A stretch of DNA of 64,000 bases from the NCBI GenBank assembly GCA_029907475.1, contig JARYLU010000009.1, forward strand, positions 22,120-86,119. Direction: 5' to 3'. This DNA comes from Bacillota bacterium (lineage in GTDB: Bacteria > Bacillota > DSM-12270 > Thermacetogeniales > Thermacetogeniaceae). Below, piece after piece: positions 34,525 through 43,555 of this stretch; position 1 is the stretch's first letter, and each line of letters begins with the position of its first letter. Both the position numbers and the translations under genes were made by a program. A model generated the notes under the pieces. It was given only the letters and a program-made list of their open reading frames with translations, had not been told where the DNA came from and did not search any database.

Positions 34525-34692
34525 TTAGGCCTCGACGGCAAGAATATCTACCTTTTGTTCCTCTATAGTTTTAGGGCTTAAAGTTGCTTCTTGCTCGCTT
34601 TTCTTAACCCCTTCGTTTGATGTGGACTTCGGACTGAAGCATCCTACGATAAGCAAGCTTAAAAAAAACAAAATCACAATAAAACTTTGCAA
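34525..34692 (-). CDS. short lipoprotein, possibly truncated
   Basis: A 55-codon frame starting TTG at 34692 reads LQSFIVILFFLSLLIVGCFS then a Ser/Lys/Glu-rich tail ending ILAVEA. It has an unmistakable lipobox (LLIVGC), so it probably encodes an exported lipoprotein. There is no good ribosome binding site and an in-frame TAA two codons upstream. It may be a degraded relative of the neighbouring lipoproteins. Confidence 0.42.
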   Translation of the reverse strand: MQSFIVILFFLSLLIVGCFSPKSTSNEGVKKSEQEATLSPKTIEEQKVDILAVEA

Positions 34693-34938
34693 GCATTATT
34701 ACAACACATAGACGCCGTCTCACTCCTCACTGCCTCCTATAATTCTCTTATACGGGAATACTGTTTTATTTGTTCTTTTTAGTTTCTTATAGAGGGATTT
34801 GGCATATGTAATAAATTTCCTGCAAATAACAACAATTTATTACTATTCTCCAGTTGAGAGATAGATAACCCCTAAATTCCCTAACCGCTTTTTTCCAACG
34901 TAATACCGCGCTTTCCGAGGTATACCTCCGGAGCTGCT

Positions 34939-36050
34939 TCATGGAAAGTGTTTCTCTGCCAGAGCCAGGTGTTCTTCCAGGAGCCTCTGGCTGTAGCCGG
35001 TAACCCGTACCATCGCCGAGAGGGGCAACTTGTAGTAGCACATGAGCAGCACCCGGTCGAAGATCCTAAGGTAGTTGTCCACCGCCTCCGGAGTGTGGTA
35101 GATGCGCCTGGCAATCTCCTGGGTGGTCAACCCTTGAAGGGCCAACTCCACCACGATGGTCTTGTGAGTCAGGGTGCGGCCCATGTCCAGTACTGTACCC
35201 GCCGTTGGATAGATGCGCCAAAGCGCTCCTGGTAGGCTTCTAAAAGCTCCCGGATGAGTGTTGGTGAAAGCCCCAGAATCCACTCCAGGTCCAGGTTGGT
35301 AAGCACTCCGTCCTGTCTCCAGGCCTCGGTGGTGAGCCTTTCGATCTGGCGGATTTTGAGCCGCTTCAGGTCGTTCCTGCTGGCCAGTGGAAAGTTCATC
35401 TCCTCCGGGGTTAGCAGGGTCAGGACCACCGGGACAAAGAGCCGGGGACGCTCGTGCCTGCTTTTCCGTGTGCCCAGGGCGAGCCAGACCAGCTGGCCGG
35501 GCTTGAGTTCTTCCAGGCGCGGGCAGCAGCGGGCGTAGATCTGGGCGGCCAGTTCGACCATCCCCTGGGCCTGGGCAGGCCTTAAACCCCACTCCTGCAC
35601 CAGCGTCTCTACCACCGGCTTGAGGACCCCGGCCGGGATCTCCCCGGTGACGAAATTCCGGGAGGCCGTCTCCAACCGGTTGGCGTCAAGGGGGTCCTCC
35701 GGCAGGTAGTCCTCCCCGCGGCCCGGTTTCAGACAAAGCTCCGTCTGGTGCAGGATCCGCCAGAGGTCTTCCAGGCTGGCCTCCGGGTGAACCTGTTTCA
35801 GGCTCTGGTACTGCAGCATCTCCAGTTCCCGCTGCACAGCCCTGGGGGTCACGCCCCGGGAAAGCTGCCGGAGGGCCTCCGGGGCAAGGAGTGGCAGTAC
35901 GAGGGGCTGGCCGTCCCGCTCCAGGAGAAGCTCTCCGGGCCGCAAGCGCCGGGCACCCTGGCTTTTCTCCCAACCCCTCAAGGCCTGGTTGGTGAGGCTG
36001 GCCGTTTTCTCGGCCACGGTGGAGGCCGGGGCCAGCTCAAACCTGGTCAA
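34939..36050 (-). pseudogene. DUF1670-family gene with a frameshift
   Basis: Two overlapping leftward frames together give one DUF1670 protein. The N-terminal part (36050 to about 35215) carries MTRFELAPASTVAEKTASLT, SRGVTPRAVQRELEML and LARNDLKRLKIRQIERLT-like sequence. The C-terminal part (about 35205 to 34939) carries GTVLDMGRTLTHKTIVVELA, LTTQEIARRIYHTPEAVDNY and LLMCYYKLPLSAMVRVTGYS. The frame changes once near 35200-35220, just after YQERFG. DUF1670 genes recur in many copies in thermophilic clostridia and end in an HTH-like segment, so a mobile origin is suspected but unproven. Confidence 0.8.
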
Positions 36051-36052
36051 AT

Positions 36053-36463
36053 GTTTTCTTTATTGCAGATAGCCTTTTTCCAGAGAGCATAATTAAGAAA
36101 TATCACCTTTTCTTCCTGCTGGATATCAAGTCTCACCTCGAAACTCTGGAAAAGCTCAGGAAAGTCGATGCAGAGTTATTCGTTCCTAGCCACGGAGAGC
36201 CAATTTCTAAGTTAGATTCCCTGATTAATACCAATAAGAGCAAAATTGAGGAAATTCTCTCCAGAGTTTTTGATTCCTGTATGAAAGCAGTTACGACAGA
36301 AGAAGTCTTACAGCAAATATGTGACATATACCGGGTATCCCTTGATCCAACGCAGTATGTCCTCTTATCTAATACAATTCGTTCATACCTTACCTATCTC
36401 TATGAGGAAAACTTGTTAGAGTGCTTATTTGAACATGGTAAATTGATTTGGAAAAGGAAGTAG
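36053..36463 (+). pseudogene. C-terminal remnant of an MBL-fold hydrolase
   Basis: An open frame from about 36053 to the TAG at 36463 reads VFFIADSLFPESIIKKYHLF, DIKSHLETLEKLRKVDAELF, VPSHGEPISKLDSLI and, at the end, YVLLSNTIRSYLTYLYEENL. This is the second half of metallo-beta-lactamase fold proteins: SHGEP is the last metal-binding region and the tail is the winged helix found in some members. The first half with HxHxDH is absent. The break at about 36050 coincides with the start of the DUF1670 gene on the other strand, suggesting insertion or deletion there. Confidence 0.75.
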
Positions 36464-36500
36464 GGCGCGACACATATCCAAAACTCAAAAGTTCGATAAA

Positions 36501-36842
36501 TTAAAGCTTGTTCGCAAAAATGTAAATTTCGATTATGCATGGTATTAAAACAATTACTGGTGCTAAAGCAAGGACTTTAAAGAAAAACGATTTTCCATTG
36601 ACATTAATGAAGAAGGTCAGTATTCCGATACAGATAAGGATGATGGACCAAAATATCAATCTTTTGCCGCCGTACTTATTAATCTTGTACCAATTTTCTT
36701 CGGATTCATAAGCTTTTTTTATTCTTATACCATACAAAGAATTCATTTTCACAGAATTCTGAACCAAGGGGATGCTAATGGCTATAATAAGCATAGCGGC
36801 AATTATATGTAGAACACCAATTGCAATAGTTCCTTCATTCAT
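36501..36842 (-). CDS. SdpI-family membrane protein
   Basis: A 113-residue protein with three to four hydrophobic segments and the SdpI signature MNSLYGIRIKKAYESEENWYK followed by INKYGGKR. SdpI protects Bacillus cells from the SdpC toxin; stand-alone relatives of this length are common and mostly uncharacterised. AGGAGG precedes the ATG. No toxin gene is adjacent. Confidence 0.85.
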   Translation of the reverse strand: MNEGTIAIGVLHIIAAMLIIAISIPLVQNSVKMNSLYGIRIKKAYESEENWYKINKYGGKRLIFWSIILICIGILTFFINVNGKSFFFKVLALAPVIVLIPCIIEIYIFANKL

Positions 36843-37031
36843 ATAATAACCTCCTCGTACCCTGAACTTATATCGAGAATCGACCCTCCCTACCGCCCCT
36901 TGCGGGAATGCTTTTTTTTGTTAAGCAAAAAAGCGCATGGGAAGCCAACAGGTCTTTTCCAATTCCACCGTCTGTGCCACGAGGACGGTTCCCGTGACCA
37001 GGCAATAACACAATAACGATAAAAGGATTGT

Positions 37032-37139
37032 CCGGACATTTATACATTAATAGAGGGGCAGGCATACGAAACGTCCCCTGGAAAACAAGCTCAGGTGGAC
37101 TGGTGCAAGGTAGGAGCAAATCTCTTGGGGAACGCCTAA
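37032..37139 (+). pseudogene. scrap of an IS21-family transposase (IstA)
   Basis: A short frame ending TAA at 37139 reads IEGQAYETSPGKQAQVDWCK. PG.QAQVDW is the hallmark of IstA around the first catalytic aspartate. Nothing recognisable precedes or follows, and no istB or terminal repeats are visible. The rest of the 36843-37255 gap holds no supportable gene. Confidence 0.6.
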
Positions 37140-37255
37140 AAGATAGCGGAAGGTTCACGATAAAAAACATTTAAAGCTCGGATCCCACAGAGAGTAGTGA
37201 CCTGGGAGGAACTGCTTGACAGGTTCGAGGTGAAGCTGTGGGTGTATCCAGGCCG

Positions 37256-38752
37256 TCATCTTTCCGGCGGGCCGGCGGGCGAGTTCGCCAGATACGCTGC
37301 TGCCTCCGGTTCAATCAGCTGCCTGTCGAGGGAAAACCTGGCCGACAGCGGATCGTACTTGATCACATCTGCCGCCAGCGGCCCCTGCTCCGGGCGCACG
37401 TAAACAATGGCCGCCGAATAGGCGGCGCCCCCTTCGGAGTAGAAGCCGCGCAGGCCGGCGGCACCTGTTGTGCCGGGGTTAATCAATGCTCCTTCAGGCG
37501 TTTTTTCGAGGACAGGGCGGTGGGTGTGCCCGGCGACGACTAAAGGAGCTTCCGGCAGCAGGCGCCGCGCCACCTCCTCGTTGTGGACGACCAGGATGTC
37601 GGGACGCCCCTGCTCCCTGACGGCCGCCCGCAGGGATTCCGCATGGACATTCAGCACCAGGTCCCGCTCTCTGCGGTCCCGTATTTCTACCTCGCCGGAT
37701 GTCGAAAGGGGATCGGGGATCCCCAAAATCCGCAGCCCCTTCAGCTCTAAAGTTTCGCCGTTTAAAACGTAACTGTCCTTTATTCCGGCGATAAAGCTGG
37801 TGATTTCCGGGGTATCGTGGTTGCCGGCCAGGAACACGTGCGGGACGCTCAAATCCTTCAAACCCTCAACCACCTCCGCCTCCAGCGGCGAACCGAAGTC
37901 GGTGATGTCCCCGGCGTTCACGATAAAATCAATCCTGAAGTAATAGGACAGGGTTCTGATAAACTCAACCCCGATGGGGTTGGAGTGCAGGTCGCTGACG
38001 AGCAAGATCGCCCGTGTTTCCTTTTCCCTGCCCGGGTTGCCCAAAACCATGAGGCTGTTAATATTTGTAAAAAGGTCTTTAATATTGCTTACTACCTGTC
38101 CGGTCAGGTCCTTAACCTCATCGAGGCGGGTCAGGGAGTCGTTGACCATTTTTATGGCGCCGGGTGCCATCGCGACGGGCCCCTCGAAATGAGGCTCCCG
38201 AAAGGCGTCTACGTTGTAGTTAAGGCCGGCGCCGGTAAGGACCGCCGCGACCAGAAAGGCGCCTCCCGCGCCTGCCGCGAGGACTGTACGCAGGCGGGGA
38301 CGCCAGAGCAGAAACACCAGCAGCGCCGCGCCGGCAAAGCCTGCCGCCACCTCTCGCAAAGCAAGGTTAATGATCACCTCCGGCATCCTCTCCCGGGCGA
38401 TGCCTATTGCCCTCTCCTGGCCTGACTTATCGATCCAGCCGTTCTTAATCGTATCCATTGAAATCTGTTCCAGACCGATCCGGAACTGGACGGGAGCCCG
38501 GTGGGTTGCGGCGGAAACCTGCCCGAGCGGCGATAAATCCAGCACCGTCCTGCCGTGCAGCGCCGGCAGGGCGGATACGCGCAGGGTCAACCCCTGCACA
38601 TCCACCCGCATGCCCCCCGCTAAGTACGCGGCTAAAAGGGCCCCCGCCAAAGCCGTCAAAAGGAGGCCGGGCACCCGCGCCCGTTTAACCCACTGCGTGA
38701 ATATCTTGTTGACCACCCTGTGAAAGAGCATCTCGCCATCTGCCTTTGCCAT
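37256..38752 (-). CDS. membrane-anchored metallophosphoesterase
   Basis: A 498-residue protein. N-terminal helix at residues 26-46, extracytoplasmic domain about 47-130, second hydrophobic pair about 135-175, then a calcineurin-like phosphoesterase domain: VSDLHSNPIGVEFI, VNAGDITDFGSP, FLAGNHDTPEI, LVVHNEEVARR and VAGHTHRPVLE carry the metal ligands. The membrane part is unusual for this enzyme class. Substrate unknown. The start has no strong ribosome binding site, so a short shift is possible. Confidence 0.85.
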   Translation of the reverse strand: MAKADGEMLFHRVVNKIFTQWVKRARVPGLLLTALAGALLAAYLAGGMRVDVQGLTLRVSALPALHGRTVLDLSPLGQVSAATHRAPVQFRIGLEQISMDTIKNGWIDKSGQERAIGIARERMPEVIINLALREVAAGFAGAALLVFLLWRPRLRTVLAAGAGGAFLVAAVLTGAGLNYNVDAFREPHFEGPVAMAPGAIKMVNDSLTRLDEVKDLTGQVVSNIKDLFTNINSLMVLGNPGREKETRAILLVSDLHSNPIGVEFIRTLSYYFRIDFIVNAGDITDFGSPLEAEVVEGLKDLSVPHVFLAGNHDTPEITSFIAGIKDSYVLNGETLELKGLRILGIPDPLSTSGEVEIRDRRERDLVLNVHAESLRAAVREQGRPDILVVHNEEVARRLLPEAPLVVAGHTHRPVLEKTPEGALINPGTTGAAGLRGFYSEGGAAYSAAIVYVRPEQGPLAADVIKYDPLSARFSLDRQLIEPEAAAYLANSPAGPPER

Positions 38753-38956
38753 CTGTCTGTCACTTACCCCGATTTAACCTTACTTTCTCCGCTCCGGCTG
38801 CCGCTTCAACTTCGATAAATATCGACAGCAGCAAGTAATAACTTCGCCCAGGCGGCTTCCCCTTCCTGCACGCTGCCGGGCACCGGCAGTATGCAGTTTT
38901 TGCTATTTCCGGTTAAAGCAAGACCGGGCTAGACTTATGAATTAAGGGGGCGCCGC

Positions 38957-41389
38957 TCAGGTGCCCCTTCGCACTTTCAGGTTCTCCCCCAGCAAGCTGA
39001 AGCGGGGAAGCCACGCCCCGGCATCCTCCTCCCCCTTTTCGGCTTTCCCCCGGAATTCCGGGTAAACCTTTTGCAGCAGCTTGTAATAGATGTTTTGCAC
39101 CTTCCACAGGTCCACCTCGAAAGGAAGGGCGCGGGCGAGACCGGTTGCCTCCTCCAGGTTTTCGAGCAGGGAAAGGTCTTCCGGCCGGGCGCGCAGCCGC
39201 TCCGCGATTCGCTCGACGGTTTGCTGGAGGGCGTACCCGAGGCCGGCTTCGTCCAACGAGACATCGAGTTGTTTGGCTTCGTTGAGGAGGGCTCTGATCT
39301 GCTCGAGGTCGAGCTCCTCTTCTGAAATGGCCCGGCGCAGGCTGGTGTTGAGGACGAACTCGGCGGCGGCATTGAGAGCGCGGGGCTGGGGAATGTCCAG
39401 GTCTTTGAGAAAACGCATCAGGGATACGTGGTTTTCGTAAATCCGCCTGTAATCCGCCTCAACCTCTGCCAGGGTAGAGTCGAGGATCATGTCCAGGATC
39501 TTGCGCTGCTGGTCCCGGAAAAGCTGCCTGAGGGAGTAAATCCTTCCTTCAAAATACTGGTCCAGGAGCCGGATTACCCCGGGGATGTCCCCCCTGTCAA
39601 AGCTCCCGGCAACTCCCCGCACCATCTCCTGGTAGCCCTCCTCCCCCTGGTAGACCCGGACCCCGCCGCTCACGTTGATGATGCCGAAATAAAGCACTCC
39701 GTAGTCCAGCACCGTCGATTCCCGCGTGATCTCCGAAGTAACCCGCGCCCGCCCGAGCGCGAGCTTCGCCTTTCCTGTTTCCAGCGTCCGGCAGTCCTGC
39801 CGGTCAACGGTGTAGCAGTAGATGCGAGACTGCTCATCATATGTTTCAAAGAGCGAACTGATGGCGTAATGGGCGCCGACCTTTGGAAGATCCACCATGG
39901 CGGGCTTCACAAACTTTTCGTAGATATGGGCGCCGTTGCGGTGCTCAGGGACATTGCTCCTGGCCTGCTCCAGGATCTCGAGGAAGCGGGGCTCAAGGGA
40001 ACGGCCAAACAGTTCCTGGCCCAACTGGATGACGCGTCCGGCGTACTGGAGCACCTGGACATTCTCGATCCCCGAGATGTCGTCGAAGAACCAGCCGCAG
40101 CTCGTATACATCAACATGGCGTGGCGCTGCATCTCCAGAAGCTTGAGGGCCGTGACCTGCTCCGCCGGGTCAAGCGCCCTTGCTGCATGATTTTCCAGGA
40201 ACTGCCGGAGGTTTTCCGCCGAACGGTCGAGCACGACGGATATGTAGTCGTCGCGCGCCGCCCAGGGGTCCCTCAGGTACTGGCGCCCCTCCTCCTCGTA
40301 CCGGGAAGCGAGGGTGTTCCGGAGCCAGTTTAAGGCGTTCCGCAGGGGAGCCCGCCAGGCCTGGCTCCATCCCGGGTGCATGCCGGAATTACAGCCGCAG
40401 TTGTTCCGCCACCGCTCGACTCCGTGCGCGCAGCTCCAGGAGGTGTTCTCAACAATCTCGACTTCGTGGCTGGGCGGGTACATTTCCAGGTACTCGGCAT
40501 AGTTGGTGATCCGCGCCAGCTTGTTGGACTCAATGTGTTCCAGGGCGTAGGCGAGCGCCATGTCCCCGTGCCGGTGGTGGTGGCCGTAAGTTTCCCCATC
40601 GGTGGCGATGTGGACGAGCTGTGCCCAGTTGCGCGACTCCACGAAGCCGCCGAGCAGCCGGTGGGCGAAGTACTCTCCGTTGGAGAGGAGATCCTCGAAG
40701 GCCACGGCGCGGGCGATTGGCCCGTCATAGAAAAAGATGTTGATGATGCGGTCCGAGTTTTTCAGGCGGAGCTGGTAGGGCATGGAAGGGTCGATCCCCC
40801 CGGGCCCCACCTCCTGCCAGCCGCTGCTGCCGATCTTGCGCACCCGCCGGGCCTGGTGCGGGGCAAGGATGGTGAAGCGGATCCCCTGCTCCGCCATGAT
40901 CTCGAGGGTTTCCAGGTCCACTGCGGTTTCCGGCAGCCACATTCCCTCCGGCTTCCGGCCGAAGCGGTATACAAAGTCCCTGATTCCCCAGATTACCTGG
41001 GTGTACTTGTCACGCCGGTTTGCCAGCGGCATGATCATGTGGTTGTAGGCCTGGGCGAGAGCCGAACCGTGCCCGGAAAAGTTCTGCCTGCTTTCCCGGT
41101 CGGCCTCGATGATTGCCTGGTAAACATCCGGCACCCGGGCCTCCATCCAGTGGAGCAGCGTGGGGCCGAAATTGAAGCTGATCCTGGCGTAGTTGTTGAC
41201 GATTTTCTTGATCTGGCCCTTCTCGTTCAGGATGCGGGAAGCGGCATTTGGGGCGTAACACTCGAAGGTAATCCGTTCATTCCAGTCGTGATAAGGATAG
41301 GCCTGATCCTGAAGCTCGATGGCCTCAAGCCACGAATTTTCGCGCGGCGGCTGGTAAAAGTGGCCGTGAATGCAGATATAGCGGATCAT
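38957..41389 (-). CDS. glycoside hydrolase family 57 protein with DUF3536
   Basis: An 810-residue cytosolic enzyme. The GH57 motif ICIHGHFYQPPRENSWLEAI opens the protein. Later blocks include SFNFGPTLLHWME, GMWLPETAVDLETLEIMAEQ (region of the catalytic Glu), and HIATDGETYGHHHRHGDMAL with the second acidic residue. The C-terminal half (about 400-800) is DUF3536. Such enzymes act on alpha-glucans (amylase or branching type). The ATG at 41389 lies 9 nt after GGGAGGAG. It follows malQ by 57 nt, so the two form a glycogen or maltodextrin operon. Confidence 0.92.
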   Translation of the reverse strand: MIRYICIHGHFYQPPRENSWLEAIELQDQAYPYHDWNERITFECYAPNAASRILNEKGQIKKIVNNYARISFNFGPTLLHWMEARVPDVYQAIIEADRESRQNFSGHGSALAQAYNHMIMPLANRRDKYTQVIWGIRDFVYRFGRKPEGMWLPETAVDLETLEIMAEQGIRFTILAPHQARRVRKIGSSGWQEVGPGGIDPSMPYQLRLKNSDRIINIFFYDGPIARAVAFEDLLSNGEYFAHRLLGGFVESRNWAQLVHIATDGETYGHHHRHGDMALAYALEHIESNKLARITNYAEYLEMYPPSHEVEIVENTSWSCAHGVERWRNNCGCNSGMHPGWSQAWRAPLRNALNWLRNTLASRYEEEGRQYLRDPWAARDDYISVVLDRSAENLRQFLENHAARALDPAEQVTALKLLEMQRHAMLMYTSCGWFFDDISGIENVQVLQYAGRVIQLGQELFGRSLEPRFLEILEQARSNVPEHRNGAHIYEKFVKPAMVDLPKVGAHYAISSLFETYDEQSRIYCYTVDRQDCRTLETGKAKLALGRARVTSEITRESTVLDYGVLYFGIINVSGGVRVYQGEEGYQEMVRGVAGSFDRGDIPGVIRLLDQYFEGRIYSLRQLFRDQQRKILDMILDSTLAEVEADYRRIYENHVSLMRFLKDLDIPQPRALNAAAEFVLNTSLRRAISEEELDLEQIRALLNEAKQLDVSLDEAGLGYALQQTVERIAERLRARPEDLSLLENLEEATGLARALPFEVDLWKVQNIYYKLLQKVYPEFRGKAEKGEEDAGAWLPRFSLLGENLKVRRGT

Positions 41390-41446
41390 TTGCAACAACT
41401 CCTCCCTCGTCTGCTCGCATATTCGCTCCAGAAAGCACGGCTTCTG

Positions 41447-43519
41447 TCAGTTCTTCCTTCTGAGAGCGTCGATTTCCTGCAGCACCCCCCTCACTTCCGG
41501 CACCTGCGTAAACTCTTCCAGCGTGTAGCGCGCCTTGCGCCGCCAGTTCGGGTATTCGCCTGCATCAGGGGTATTTTGAGGGGCCGTTTCCAGCCACAGG
41601 TCTTCCAGGTTTACCAGGAGGACCCGGGCGGGGCTCGCCGCCAGATGCGCGAGGCAGGCTTTGAGGACGGCCGCCGTATTGTCCGGAGGGTACTTCAGCC
41701 GGCCTTTACGACTCAGGAAGGCGGACAGGCCGCGGCGTTCGCCCACCTTTAACGACCGCCAGAAGGCGGCGAAGGGAGCCATGTCGTGAGTGTTCAGGCA
41801 CGCCAGGGCACCGGCGGGGACGGGGCGCAATGCACCTTCGTGAACCCCGCCTGCGGCACCGCGGGACATTTCAAAGGGCAGCACATACATGCGGTAGACC
41901 CCATGGCGGGACATGGCCTCCCGGACCTGGTAAGGCACGGTGCCCAGGTCTTCGCCCACGACCAGTACCCCGTACCTGTGGGATTCCAGAGCCAGAACGG
42001 CATAGAACTCCCCGGCACGGTAGCGCACGTAAACACCGTCGCGCGCCGCGAGGCCGCGGGGCACCCAGAAAAGGCGGTGAAACCCCATGATGTGGTCGAG
42101 GCGCAAGGCACCGGCATACCGGAGGTGATGGCGCAGGCAGGCGATATAGTAGCGGTAGCCCTGCTCCCGGATGCGTTCCGGATGGAGGGGCGGGGTCCTC
42201 CAATTCTGCCCCCCGGTAAAAAAGAGATCCGGCGGAGCGCCGCTGCCGGCTTCCAGGGCAAAGGCGGCGCGCTCGCGCCAGGTATCGTACCCGGCAGGGT
42301 GAACACCCACGGGGAGATCCAGGTAAAGCCCTACTCCGCCCCGCCGGGCCTGCGCCGCAACGGAGCGCAACTGCTCGTGAGCGAGCCACTGCACATATAA
42401 ATGATAGCGTTCCGCTTCCGGGTCGTAGTCCCCTTGCCGGAGCACCCCGTCGCGCATCCGCCCGGGCCAGGCCGGCCAGCCGGCGCGCTGCCTGTCTCCG
42501 GCGGCGCGAAAGCGGGCATAATCCTGTACCGCCGGGTTTTCCGCCGCCCAGCGCCGGAGTTCCGCCTGCCTTGCTGAATCCTCAGCAAAGAGGCTGCGCG
42601 CCAGGTGTTCCAGGACCCGGCGTTTGACCGCCATCCCGCGCCGGTAATCTACGAGGGGCGCGGCCCGGAGCTCCTCGATCTCCCGCCGGAACTCCGGAGA
42701 TTTTAACAGGTCCTGCGCCGCCGGACTCCGCTCCAGCTCCGGGGCCCTCGCAACATCCAGGTAGAATTCGTTCCAGAAAAGGCGGCTGGCCGGCGAGTAG
42801 GGGCTCGGCTCGAAAGGCTCGTCCAGAAAGGCGGCCAGGAGGGGCAGCGTGCCAACCGCGGCGGCCCCCTGTGCGCAGGTCCAGCGGCACAGGTTTTCCA
42901 GGTCTGTAAAGTCGCCGGCGCCCCAGCTTCGCTCCGAAGTAAGGGCGTAAAGGGGAAGAAAAACTCCCCAGAACCTCCCTGCCCCTGCGGAGAACAGGGT
43001 AGATACCCGGCGCGGGGCGCTGATCACCAGCGTCTCACGCGAGCAGGCGGGAAGGGCCAGGGTGAGCTGGTGGTACCCCCAGGGCAGCCCCGGGGGCAGG
43101 GCAAGCCGCTTGACGACGAACCTCACCCCTTCCACCGCTGCCGCCTGCAGGACGGGGAGGGCCGTAAGGTTGCAGTTCCAGCGCCGTTCCTCGCCATTCT
43201 CAAACTTCAAGCAGCAACCGGCAGGACCGCCTGCCTGGCCTGCAGGGAGCCTCAATTCGAGGTGCGCGGGCTCTCCGTCCCACGCCACAATTACCGGTTC
43301 GCAGCAGCGCCGCCACTGTTCCTGCCTGCGCTCCCGCAGGGCCCCGGGAGCATCCCCCACGCTTTCCACCGGCGCTCCCAGCGACCGGAGCGCGGCGAGG
43401 AGGGCGTGCGGCCTGGCCCTCCGGAGGTGGCCCGTGATATCGCAGTAGGCGGTCTCGACGCCGTACAGCCAGGCAAGCCGGTGAAGCAGGTAAGACTGTT
43501 TTTCCGCGATGTCTTTCAC
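41447..43519 (-). CDS. malQ: 4-alpha-glucanotransferase (amylomaltase)
   Basis: A 690-residue GH77 enzyme, longer than the roughly 500-residue bacterial form because of an N-terminal domain of about 160 residues. Catalytic blocks are LPLYALTSERSWGAGDFTDL, LYLDLPVGVHPAGYDTW, ALRLDHIMGFHRLFWVPRGL (the nucleophile Asp), VVGEDLGTVPYQVREAM (the acid/base Glu) and CLNTHDMAPFAAFW. It transfers maltodextrin segments between glucans. The GTG start overlaps its GGGGGAGG site closely, so the exact start is uncertain. Confidence 0.93.
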   Translation of the reverse strand: MKDIAEKQSYLLHRLAWLYGVETAYCDITGHLRRARPHALLAALRSLGAPVESVGDAPGALRERRQEQWRRCCEPVIVAWDGEPAHLELRLPAGQAGGPAGCCLKFENGEERRWNCNLTALPVLQAAAVEGVRFVVKRLALPPGLPWGYHQLTLALPACSRETLVISAPRRVSTLFSAGAGRFWGVFLPLYALTSERSWGAGDFTDLENLCRWTCAQGAAAVGTLPLLAAFLDEPFEPSPYSPASRLFWNEFYLDVARAPELERSPAAQDLLKSPEFRREIEELRAAPLVDYRRGMAVKRRVLEHLARSLFAEDSARQAELRRWAAENPAVQDYARFRAAGDRQRAGWPAWPGRMRDGVLRQGDYDPEAERYHLYVQWLAHEQLRSVAAQARRGGVGLYLDLPVGVHPAGYDTWRERAAFALEAGSGAPPDLFFTGGQNWRTPPLHPERIREQGYRYYIACLRHHLRYAGALRLDHIMGFHRLFWVPRGLAARDGVYVRYRAGEFYAVLALESHRYGVLVVGEDLGTVPYQVREAMSRHGVYRMYVLPFEMSRGAAGGVHEGALRPVPAGALACLNTHDMAPFAAFWRSLKVGERRGLSAFLSRKGRLKYPPDNTAAVLKACLAHLAASPARVLLVNLEDLWLETAPQNTPDAGEYPNWRRKARYTLEEFTQVPEVRGVLQEIDALRRKN

Positions 43520-43555
43520 CCTCCCCCTTTTGGTTTCACAAAGGCCTACACTTTA

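Noticed and set aside
36868..37170. 100-codon leftward frame beside the SdpI-like gene
   Set aside because: Overlaps the IS21 relic on the other strand and has no recognisable family or ribosome binding site.
37197..37403. 68-codon rightward frame MTWEELLDRFEVKLW...
   Set aside because: It runs into the antisense of the metallophosphoesterase gene; only the first 20 residues look coding and no family is evident.
40376..41752. 458-codon frame antisense to the GH57 and malQ genes
   Set aside because: It spans two well-supported genes on the other strand and its product resembles no family.
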